32,568 nucleotides of DNA. Origin: CAILAD01 sp964397085 (GTDB lineage Bacteria > Patescibacteriota > Saccharimonadia > CAILAD01 > BJGX01). The DNA is taken from the NCBI GenBank assembly GCA_964397085.1, contig CAYNHH010000006.1:1-32568 (forward strand). The letters are read 5' to 3'. Shown here one piece after another: positions 24,069 to 30,328 of this stretch; position 1 is the first letter of the stretch, and every line of letters starts with the position of its first letter. A program made the translations under genes and the position numbers. Below the pieces are notes generated by a model that saw nothing but the letters and a program-made list of their open reading frames with translations, ran no database searches and was not told where the DNA came from.

Positions 24069-24923
24069 CTATTCTTGATCTGTTTTGATAAAAGTACCTG
24101 CCTGCATCTCTGCAAAGGCCTCATTGAGCTCCGCCTCGGTATTCATTACCACTGGCCCGCCCCAGGCAATAGGCTCGTTGATTGGTTTGGCACTGAATAC
24201 TAATATACGTGCGCCATTTGTACCAGCAGTAACTTGCAGATTATCACCTGTGCCAAATAGAACTACGTGTTTATGGGATACTTCATTACTACTACCTGCA
24301 AAACTCGCTGAGCCCTGCACTATATATACAAATAAGGTGTGTTGAGCTTGCGTCTCTAACTTCCACTGAGAATCTTTGCCCAGCTCAACATCCAAAAATT
24401 GTGGTTCTACATATGCACCAGTAAATGCGCCAGTAATTTTTCTGTACTCGCCTGCTACCACCTTAACAGTAGTACTTCCCTCTTGCACCACCGGAATATC
24501 ATGCGCCAGTATATCGCCATACCGTGGAGTAGTCATCTTGTGTCTTTTTGGCAAATTGAGCCACAACTGAATACCCAACATGCGTTGGGTGGCTTGGGGC
24601 ATTTCTTGGTGAATTATGCCGCTCCCTGCAGTCATCCACTGGGCATCACCACTATTGATCACGCCAATACTACCCAGGCTGTCTTTGTGTTCAATACTGC
24701 CGGCAATAAGATAAGTAATAGTCTCAATACCACGATGCGGATGCCACGGAAACCCTTTAGAATAGTCGCTAGGGTCAATACTACCAAAGCCATCCATCAT
24801 CAAAAATGGATCAAAAGCTTTGGCTTGCACTTCTCCGCCAAATAACCGTACAAGTTTTACCCCAGCACCATCGGTGGCATTTACACCAGTAATGATTTGG
24901 CTTATTGCACGAGTCTTACCCAT
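24069..24923 (-). CDS. Pirin family bicupin protein
   Basis: The protein has 284 residues, normal for pirins. The N-terminal cupin has all four metal ligands: HPHRG (H61, H63), H105 and E107 in GSGIIHQEMP. The C-terminal cupin (from about 170) lacks such a set, as usual. Bacterial pirins act as quercetin dioxygenases or as redox and metal-dependent regulators. It starts 3 nt after the stop of the TMEM175-like gene without a Shine-Dalgarno, so it is translated by coupling within that operon. Confidence 0.95.
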   Translation of the reverse strand: MGKTRAISQIITGVNATDGAGVKLVRLFGGEVQAKAFDPFLMMDGFGSIDPSDYSKGFPWHPHRGIETITYLIAGSIEHKDSLGSIGVINSGDAQWMTAGSGIIHQEMPQATQRMLGIQLWLNLPKRHKMTTPRYGDILAHDIPVVQEGSTTVKVVAGEYRKITGAFTGAYVEPQFLDVELGKDSQWKLETQAQHTLFVYIVQGSASFAGSSNEVSHKHVVLFGTGDNLQVTAGTNGARILVFSAKPINEPIAWGGPVVMNTEAELNEAFAEMQAGTFIKTDQE

Positions 24924-24926
24924 AAG

Positions 24927-25577
24927 CTACTTAGCTGGCTCAACCTTGCGTACTACCTTGAGATTGCGGGTAGAGAAATACATCAGTACTGGTATTAAGA
25001 AATACAAGAAGTAGGCATATTCATGCACTAATAAAACTGCTACGCATACTAGCCCAGCTACGGTGGTGAATGCTATATTACGGCGCATACCATACATACG
25101 GGCGCTATCGGTGAGATCATCAGAAAACTCAGGGTGTTTGCACACATAGTACCATTGCCACGTGGTAGCCAGCGCAAGCAAAAAGAAATTGAGGGCCATC
25201 AGCTCTCTGGCTAATAATATCTCTGGGTAATTACCTGCCACCGATGCCGTAAAAGGTATAAGTACCACTAGCAGTAACCGTACACTATTAACCATAGTGG
25301 CATGACGATCTACTCTATTTATCTGCTCAAACTGACGCATATGAATAGCCCACATGGTTGCCAGTAAGGCAAAACTGATCAAGAAATTACGAAACAGTGC
25401 GGCATTTTGCGAAAAATATGTAAGTAGGTCTGAGGGGCTTGCTATAGCCGTACCATAGGGAATTTTGAGATCGAGCACCAACAGTGTCATAGCAATTGCA
25501 AACACTCCGTCGGTGAGGTTTTCTATTCTACGTGTTGCAAACAATTGATCTGCAGATTTGCGAGCAAAGTTCTTCAT
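24927..25577 (-). CDS. TMEM175/DUF1211-like potassium channel protein
   Basis: The protein has 216 residues with five to six membrane helices. The first helix carries RIENLTDGVFAIAMTLLVLDL, a near-exact copy of the family selectivity-filter motif RxxxFSDGVxAIxxTLL (here Leu-Thr in place of Phe-Ser). Bacterial TMEM175 proteins are potassium-permeable tetramers with one such domain per subunit. It is the first gene of an operon with pirin. A TGG-TATGAT box ends 6 nt before the ATG, which predicts a leaderless mRNA. Confidence 0.9.
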   Translation of the reverse strand: MKNFARKSADQLFATRRIENLTDGVFAIAMTLLVLDLKIPYGTAIASPSDLLTYFSQNAALFRNFLISFALLATMWAIHMRQFEQINRVDRHATMVNSVRLLLVVLIPFTASVAGNYPEILLARELMALNFFLLALATTWQWYYVCKHPEFSDDLTDSARMYGMRRNIAFTTVAGLVCVAVLLVHEYAYFLYFLIPVLMYFSTRNLKVVRKVEPAK

Positions 25578-25592
25578 GCTTTAATCATACCA
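25578..25592 (-). promoter_or_regulatory. Leaderless extended -10 promoter of the TMEM175-pirin operon
   Basis: TGG-TATGAT (-10 at 25584-25589 on the minus strand) ends 6 nt before the ATG at 25577. Confidence 0.55.
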
Positions 25593-25633
25593 GACTGACA
25601 AGTCAAACAATAGTCGAAGCTACCTAAGACGTA

Positions 25634-26371
25634 TTAGCTCTTCTTGAGCACTGCGAAGTCAGAGCCACCATCTGCTGTAGGAGAAATAGTAACGGTATAG
25701 ACCACCTTAGTAGTACCTACTGTCATACTCCACTCTTCTACTACTTGCTTGGAGGTTTGTGAGATCAGCTTGACCGAATTGACCGTAATATCGCTAGAAG
25801 CATTCCCCTTGGATGACTCAGATATATAGACATACTTCAAAATGTCTTCTGTCAGCCTGGCATCAGCAACTGAGCCTGTAGCAGTGGCAGTTGAGCTGCT
25901 ACTATCTTGGGATGCAGAATTGAGAGCAGCGTTTTTGGCCTCAGTATCACGCTTGGCCTTTTGTGCACCTTGCACTGCCAAAACTACAGTAAGAATAATG
26001 ATAAGGATAATTGGTACTACTACCACTGCCACCACAATACCTATTATCAGACCAGTCTTTGACTTGGGCTTCTGCACTGCAGGAGGTACTGCCACTTGAG
26101 GGCCTTGTGGATCAGAAGGGGGTGTAACCGGTGTGCTTGGTGTGTCTACCGGTGGTAACTGTGATGCTGGCCGAGGAGCCAGTGTAGGAGTTTCTGATTG
26201 TGGCGAGAGTGAGCCAGGCTCAAGTGGCTCGATAGTACCCGGCGGCGTGTAATTGACCGACGGTGCGGGTGGTGTATTTGTAGGCGGTACTACCGGTTGT
26301 GGCTCAGGGACTTGACCAGGTACGTTGTTTTGCGGATTGTTAGCAGGCGGTATAGGACTTTGCGGATCCAT
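25634..26371 (-). CDS. Membrane protein with Pro-rich N terminus, unknown function
   Basis: The protein has 245 residues. Residues 1-100 are rich in Pro, Thr, Ser and Gln (PPTNTPPAPS, TPVTPPSDP). A single long helix follows at 107-133 (SKTGLIIGIVVAVVVV onward). The last 110 residues, after a charged/Ala/Ser linker, form a small beta-rich domain (ITVNSVKLISQTSKQVVEEW, KVVYTVTISPTADG) that may lie outside the cell. Proteins with this plan are frequent in small monoderm bacteria, but I cannot name a function. A TGC-TACAAT box and AAGGA support expression from the ATG at 26371. Confidence 0.7.
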   Translation of the reverse strand: MDPQSPIPPANNPQNNVPGQVPEPQPVVPPTNTPPAPSVNYTPPGTIEPLEPGSLSPQSETPTLAPRPASQLPPVDTPSTPVTPPSDPQGPQVAVPPAVQKPKSKTGLIIGIVVAVVVVPIILIIILTVVLAVQGAQKAKRDTEAKNAALNSASQDSSSSTATATGSVADARLTEDILKYVYISESSKGNASSDITVNSVKLISQTSKQVVEEWSMTVGTTKVVYTVTISPTADGGSDFAVLKKS

Positions 26372-26447
26372 TGGTGGGTTCCTTGCTTATTGGTTGATAA
26401 TTACTTATATTGTAGCATAAGTACAACGCCCAACATCTAGCAGGCTA

Positions 26448-26462
26448 TGCTATACTTTATAT
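26448..26462 (+). promoter_or_regulatory. Leaderless extended -10 promoter of the ABC exporter operon
   Basis: TGC-TATACT (-10 at 26451-26456) ends 6 nt before the ATG at 26463. Confidence 0.6.
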
Positions 26463-27185
26463 ATGATTGAAGTAAAAGACGTAACAAAGACGTACGGCAA
26501 GGGCGATAGCCTATTTACTGCGCTCTACAAAATTAACACGGCTATTCCTGATGGTAATAGTGTGGCTATTATTGGTAAGAGTGGGTCAGGCAAATCCACC
26601 CTGATGCACATCATGAGTGGACTAGACCATGCAAGCTCTGGCGAGGTAGTTATAAACAACAAGAGTCTCGTAGGTCTCAAGCCGAAGCAAATTGATGCCT
26701 TCAGAGCCACCGAGATGAGCTTTATTTTTCAAGCCTTCTTTGTGGAGGCCAATCAAACGTGTTACCAAAATGTCATGCTCCCACTCGAAATCGCTCGCGT
26801 TGGACGGCGCGACAGACGTAAGCATGTGCTTGAGGCATTGAAGGCCGTTGGCCTAGAAGATAAGGTAGATAGCCTGGCCAATAATTTGTCTGGCGGGCAA
26901 AAACAACGCCTGGCAATTGCTCGTGCTATCGTCAACAAGCCCAAACTCATCTTTGCAGATGAGCCCACTGGTAATCTTGATAGTACTACGGGCGATGTTG
27001 TAATTGATCTACTCTTCAAGCTAAATGCCGAGCGCGGCATAACCATTATAATTGTAACCCACGATCAAGAGCTGGCCGATAAATGTGATATGCAAATACA
27101 CATGAAAGATGGTGAGATTATTGATATCAAAAGCAAAAATTCACCCACAAAGCGAGTGAAGCAAAAAAGAAAGGTGTCATTGTAA
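26463..27185 (+). CDS. MacB/LolD-type ABC transporter ATPase
   Basis: The protein has 240 residues. Walker A is GKSGSGKST (38-46). The Q-loop is IFQ (88-90), the signature LSGGQ is at 142-146, Walker B with DEPTG is at 166-170, and the H-loop is VTHD. The TGNLDSTTGD stretch is typical of the MacB/LolD/FtsE group that works with FtsX-like permeases. A basic tail (KRVKQKRKVSL) extends the usual length. It powers the permease encoded by the next gene, whose ATG overlaps this stop codon by 1 nt (TAATG). Confidence 0.95.
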   Translation: MIEVKDVTKTYGKGDSLFTALYKINTAIPDGNSVAIIGKSGSGKSTLMHIMSGLDHASSGEVVINNKSLVGLKPKQIDAFRATEMSFIFQAFFVEANQTCYQNVMLPLEIARVGRRDRRKHVLEALKAVGLEDKVDSLANNLSGGQKQRLAIARAIVNKPKLIFADEPTGNLDSTTGDVVIDLLFKLNAERGITIIIVTHDQELADKCDMQIHMKDGEIIDIKSKNSPTKRVKQKRKVSL

Positions 27186-28540
27186 TGTACTTAACCGATC
27201 TTCTTCGTCGAGCATGGCGTAGCATTAGAAGCGCCAAAGCTCGTACCGTGCTCACCGCGCTTGCTATTGCAGTGGGTGCATTCGCCCTTACTCTTACCCT
27301 TGCCGCCAGTAATGGTGCTCAAAGCTACGTAGGTAAGATTATTTCTGACAACTTTGACCCGGCCGAACTTATTGTTGCAGCCGATGCTGCTGTGCTCGGT
27401 CGCTCAGACACCACCAAGCCACAAGAGTATGACTCAAGCTTTGGGATATCAGCATCAAGTGCCGGCGCATCTACTCAGGTAAAAAGAATAACTGACGAAG
27501 ATATTGCAAAGATCAAAGCTGTGCCAGGTGTAGAACAAGTACGCGAAGATATTACTGTCAATCTTCAGTACATCACTCGCCCCGGCCAAAAGAAATATGT
27601 GGGAACTCTGCAGGGTTTCAATCCATTCCAAAAGCCCAAGCTTCTCGCCGGATCTATCGCTACACCACTCGGCTCAAAGCAACTCTTGCTCCCAGAAGGC
27701 TATTTGACCAGCCTAGGCTTTACTAGCGCCCAAGATGCTATTGGTAAGAAAGTAACACTTGCAGTCGCAAAGCCCGTAACCGTGCAATCTCCTACTGCCG
27801 TACCTGGCCAACCCACTGCACCAACAGCACCGGCTATTGAATCATTCACAGAGGAATTTACCATTGCAGCGGTCTTACAAAAACCCACCACTTCTCAGCC
27901 TGGTACCGAGCTGTATATGTTTACCAACCAAACTGATGCCCATATGCTCAATGATATTGCAACTCTTGGCACACCCAACTATCGAAAATATGTATTTGTA
28001 AACGTACGCATCAAAGACGGTGAAAATGCAGGTGTGCTCACTGAAGCCCAAGACAAGATCAAGGCTCTAGGCTTTACTGCTCAGAGCGTCAAAGATACCC
28101 AAGAATTCTTAAATCAAATCATTGCCGTATTGCAAGGAATTGTCATTGCCTTTGGGCTTATTGCAATCATAGCCTCGATATTTGGAATTGTGAACACTAT
28201 GTATATTAGTGTCATACAACGTACTCGTGAGATTGGTCTTATGAAAGCACTAGGAATGCGCAAACGTGATATTGGCAGACTATTTCGTTTTGAAGCTGCA
28301 TGGATAGGACTACTGGGTGGCGTGATTGGTGCAACCGTAGCAATTGGCTTAGGAACCCTGCTCAACCCCTGGATAGCTACGCAATTGCAACTAGAAAAAG
28401 GTGACAAATTGCTCATATTTAGTCCACTGCAAGTTGCGGGCTTGATATTTATTTTGATGCTTGTATCAATCTTAGCTGGCTGGCTACCCTCACGCAAGGC
28501 CGCCAAGCTTGATCCTATTGAAGCGTTACGTACTGAATAA
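27185..28540 (+). CDS. FtsX/MacB-type ABC transporter permease
   Basis: The protein has 451 residues. One helix near the start (ARTVLTALAIAVGAFALTLTLAAS) is followed by a large outside domain (about 45-310, MacB_PCD type). A C-terminal FtsX domain has three helices and the conserved IGLMKALGMRKRDI coupling segment. MacB-type transporters move substrates by a mechanical mechanism from outside the membrane. In monoderms they export peptides or lipoproteins, or respond to antimicrobials. The substrate is unknown. It forms an operon with the ATPase gene. Confidence 0.94.
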   Translation: MYLTDLLRRAWRSIRSAKARTVLTALAIAVGAFALTLTLAASNGAQSYVGKIISDNFDPAELIVAADAAVLGRSDTTKPQEYDSSFGISASSAGASTQVKRITDEDIAKIKAVPGVEQVREDITVNLQYITRPGQKKYVGTLQGFNPFQKPKLLAGSIATPLGSKQLLLPEGYLTSLGFTSAQDAIGKKVTLAVAKPVTVQSPTAVPGQPTAPTAPAIESFTEEFTIAAVLQKPTTSQPGTELYMFTNQTDAHMLNDIATLGTPNYRKYVFVNVRIKDGENAGVLTEAQDKIKALGFTAQSVKDTQEFLNQIIAVLQGIVIAFGLIAIIASIFGIVNTMYISVIQRTREIGLMKALGMRKRDIGRLFRFEAAWIGLLGGVIGATVAIGLGTLLNPWIATQLQLEKGDKLLIFSPLQVAGLIFILMLVSILAGWLPSRKAAKLDPIEALRTE

Positions 28541-28563
28541 AACTCTAATCTTTTTGCTCGTGC

Positions 28564-28591
28564 TTGATAATTTCATATTTTAACCTATAAT
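28564..28591 (+). promoter_or_regulatory. Full -35/-10 promoter of the small unknown gene
   Basis: TTGATA (28564-28569) and TATAAT (28586-28591) are separated by 16 nt. The leader is about 60 nt. Confidence 0.65.
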
Positions 28592-28639
28592 ATCAACCAA
28601 ACAGATCTGCACCTAAAATCCAACTCGAGCTAACGCTTA

Positions 28640-28655
28640 CACCCAAAGGAGGGTG
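28640..28655 (+). promoter_or_regulatory. Hairpin that can hide the Shine-Dalgarno
   Basis: CACCC (28640-28644) pairs with GGGTG (28651-28655) around the loop AAAGGA. The ribosome site AAAGGAGGG lies in the loop and 3' arm, and the ATG begins 2 nt later. This may control translation, for example by temperature or a trans factor. The stem is short. Confidence 0.4.
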
Positions 28656-28657
28656 AT

Positions 28658-28978
28658 ATGAGTGAAGAATATATTGCCCTGGGTGATTGCATACATGGCG
28701 GAATATACCGATTGCATGCCAGTAGCTTCTCAGTAGGAGTATTTGATAACACACTCAGTGCCTTTGTTGGTATTCGCGAAAAACTTGGTAAAGAGTATTT
28801 GTTCGTTGAATATCACTGGGATATGGATGCTCCTTTTGGAACCGCCCAGCCATACCTACTGCTTGAAATCTGCCCAATTGCAGACTTGAGTACTGGCAGA
28901 CGTCTCAATAGTGAATATTTGTCCAATACTGCGCTTTTTAACTACCTAGAAGCAGTAGTAGCTCGAGTGGGTGAATAG
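28658..28978 (+). CDS. Small protein of unknown function
   Basis: The protein has 106 residues. No signal peptide or membrane helix is present. It opens with ALGDCIHGGIYRLHASSFSVGVFD, has an aromatic acidic centre (VEYHWDMDAPFG) and a likely C-terminal helix (NTALFNYLEAVVARVGE). It looks like a compact alpha/beta fold, but I recognise no family. AGGAGG 8 nt before the ATG supports the start. Promoter and terminator are its own. Confidence 0.7.
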   Translation: MSEEYIALGDCIHGGIYRLHASSFSVGVFDNTLSAFVGIREKLGKEYLFVEYHWDMDAPFGTAQPYLLLEICPIADLSTGRRLNSEYLSNTALFNYLEAVVARVGE

Positions 28979-28988
28979 ATTGTAGATC

Positions 28989-29017
28989 AGGTCTTAGCAT
29001 AGTACTAAGACCTTTTT
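28989..29017 (+). terminator. Intrinsic terminator of the small unknown gene
   Basis: AGGTCTTAG (28989-28997), 7-nt loop, CTAAGACCT (29005-29013), then TTTT. It separates the unknown gene from the tyrA leader, so the leader needs its own promoter. Confidence 0.93.
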
Positions 29018-29042
29018 ATATACAAATATTCACCTGCTAATT

Positions 29043-29069
29043 TACAATGACAATATTTTGCAGTATTGT
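29043..29069 (+). promoter_or_regulatory. Possible promoter and inverted repeat upstream of the tyrA leader ORF
   Basis: TACAAT (29043-29048) is a possible -10 box, with no good -35. Next to it ACAATA (29050-29055) and TATTGT (29064-29069) form a 6-bp inverted repeat that abuts the leader ATG. The dyad could be an operator or a hairpin at the start of the transcript. Confidence 0.35.
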
Positions 29070-29150
29070 ATGCATATGCACAAAGCACACAACAACCAAC
29101 ACAAGAGTTATTTGTATATTCTGCCTTGCGGTGGCTTCGTTTCAAATTGA
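29070..29150 (+). CDS. Putative 26-residue leader peptide of tyrA
   Basis: The ORF starts at ATG 29070 and stops at TGA 29148-29150. The peptide has four His, then Ser-Tyr-Leu-Tyr-Ile-Leu (residues 13-18), then Pro-Cys-Gly-Gly-Phe. Tyr codons are at 29109-29111 and 29115-29117, immediately upstream of the segment 29124-29135 that can pair with the terminator stem. A ribosome waiting at these codons would leave that segment free. A ribosome that reaches the stop would cover it. There is no Shine-Dalgarno. An initiation signal is the weakest point of this call. Confidence 0.45.
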   Translation: MHMHKAHNNQHKSYLYILPCGGFVSN

Positions 29151-29193
29151 CTAAAAAATAGTTGAATCTACATATTTGAGCCGCCACCCAAGG
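29124..29193 (+). promoter_or_regulatory. Antiterminator pairing in the tyrA leader
   Basis: CCTTG-C-GGTGGC (29124-29135) is complementary to GCCACC-CAAGG (29183-29193), giving 11 base pairs with one bulged C. The 3' part is the same sequence that forms the terminator stem and loop (29181-29196), so the two structures exclude each other. Confidence 0.5.
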
Positions 29194-29201
29194 CGGTTTT
29201 T
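29179..29201 (+). terminator. Intrinsic terminator (attenuator) upstream of tyrA
   Basis: CCGCC (29181-29185), loop ACCCAA, GGCGG (29192-29196), extended by G-U and A-T pairs, then TTTTT. It stands 43 nt before the tyrA ATG with no complete gene upstream on its transcript other than the 26-codon leader. Confidence 0.8.
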
Positions 29202-29243
29202 GTTATTCGTCACAATAATGTAAATATTACAAAGGAAAATAAT

Positions 29244-30287
29244 ATGAAATCTATCCCTCACAATACTCAACCATCACTAGAAAAACTTCGTACACAAATT
29301 GATGTAATAGATAACGACATAGTACAGTTGCTAGCTAAGCGCTTTGCAGTCACGCACAAAGTAGGTGTACTCAAAAACCAAAACAAGGTCGCTAGTATCG
29401 ACCCTCAAAGAGAAGCTCAGCAACGCAAAAAAATGACTGCCTTGGCAACTGCAGCCGGCATTAGCCCCAAGCTCTGTCACGATATTCAACGACTTATCAT
29501 AGATGAGGTTGTGCTAGAGCACGAAGCTATCAAACAGCAAGCCAATGTCGAGATTGCAAAGCCTGCTACGTCCAAGCCTACTGTGGGTATCATTGGGCTA
29601 GGCAGTTTTGGACAATTAGCTGTGCAAGCACTTTCGCCATACTGCGAGCTACGCTGTTATGATAATTCACCCTCAGCAAATAGCACAGTTACTATTACAC
29701 CACTTGCTGAGGTACTGAGGTCTTCATTTATCATCCTAGCTGTTCCACTCTCTGCTTACCCTACACTACTCACGACAATTGCACCGATTATTGATCCTGA
29801 TACAACTCTAATAGACATATGTTCAGTCAAAATGAGACCTCAAGAGCTATTTACAAAATACCTGCCCAAACACACCAACGTAGTATTCACCCATCCATTA
29901 TTTGGGCCTCAATCAGCTAGTAATGGTGTGGCAGGAAACACAATTATTATTACTAACCCAAAGCATCAGTCCGCAAAAAAAGTACATACATTCTGTAAAG
30001 ACACACTTGGCCTTACAGTACGCACTATGACTGAGAATAAGCATGATGAGCTCATGGCAGACTTGCATGCTCTCACCTTTTTTGTTGCCAGAGGCTTAAA
30101 TATCACTGGTCTCAAACAGCATGAGTACCAAATACCATCATTCCAAATGTTACTAGACTTGATTGCGCTTGATAATAACCATAGCCAAGATTTGTTTCTT
30201 ACAATTGAACAAGGCAATCCATTTGCTAAAAAGGCGCGAGCAAAACTACTTCGTGCATTACAAACTGTCGAAAAAGAAATTGAGTAA
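29244..30287 (+). CDS. tyrA: Chorismate mutase-prephenate dehydrogenase fusion
   Basis: The protein has 347 residues. Residues about 10-100 are an AroQ chorismate mutase: LEKLRTQIDVIDNDIVQLLAKRFAVTHKVGVLKN carries the conserved Arg, Lys and Asp positions, and PQREAQQ follows. Residues about 113-345 are prephenate dehydrogenase: NAD-binding GIIGLGSFG (115-123), CSVKMRP, and the active-site HPLFGPQS with His217. The same fusion order occurs in E. coli TyrA. It converts chorismate through prephenate to 4-hydroxyphenylpyruvate, the precursor of tyrosine. AAAGGA 8 nt before the ATG supports the start. No other aromatic pathway gene is nearby, and the gene sits behind a putative attenuator. Confidence 0.93.
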   Translation: MKSIPHNTQPSLEKLRTQIDVIDNDIVQLLAKRFAVTHKVGVLKNQNKVASIDPQREAQQRKKMTALATAAGISPKLCHDIQRLIIDEVVLEHEAIKQQANVEIAKPATSKPTVGIIGLGSFGQLAVQALSPYCELRCYDNSPSANSTVTITPLAEVLRSSFIILAVPLSAYPTLLTTIAPIIDPDTTLIDICSVKMRPQELFTKYLPKHTNVVFTHPLFGPQSASNGVAGNTIIITNPKHQSAKKVHTFCKDTLGLTVRTMTENKHDELMADLHALTFFVARGLNITGLKQHEYQIPSFQMLLDLIALDNNHSQDLFLTIEQGNPFAKKARAKLLRALQTVEKEIE

Positions 30288-30313
30288 GTATACTTATTAT
30301 AGTGTCAATAGTA

Positions 30314-30328
30314 TGAGATAATGGCGTA
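30314..30328 (+). promoter_or_regulatory. Leaderless extended -10 promoter of the RND gene
   Basis: TGA-GATAAT (-10 at 30317-30322) ends 6 nt before the ATG at 30329. Confidence 0.5.

Noticed and set aside
29005..29187. 60-codon minus-strand ORF opposite the tyrA leader
   Set aside because: It crosses two plus-strand terminators, has no promoter or ribosome site, and is Cys/Tyr-rich in a way typical of antisense frames.
29043..29201. T-box riboswitch upstream of tyrA
   Set aside because: No stem I, no T-box consensus and no specifier loop is visible. The leader ORF with alternative stems fits better.
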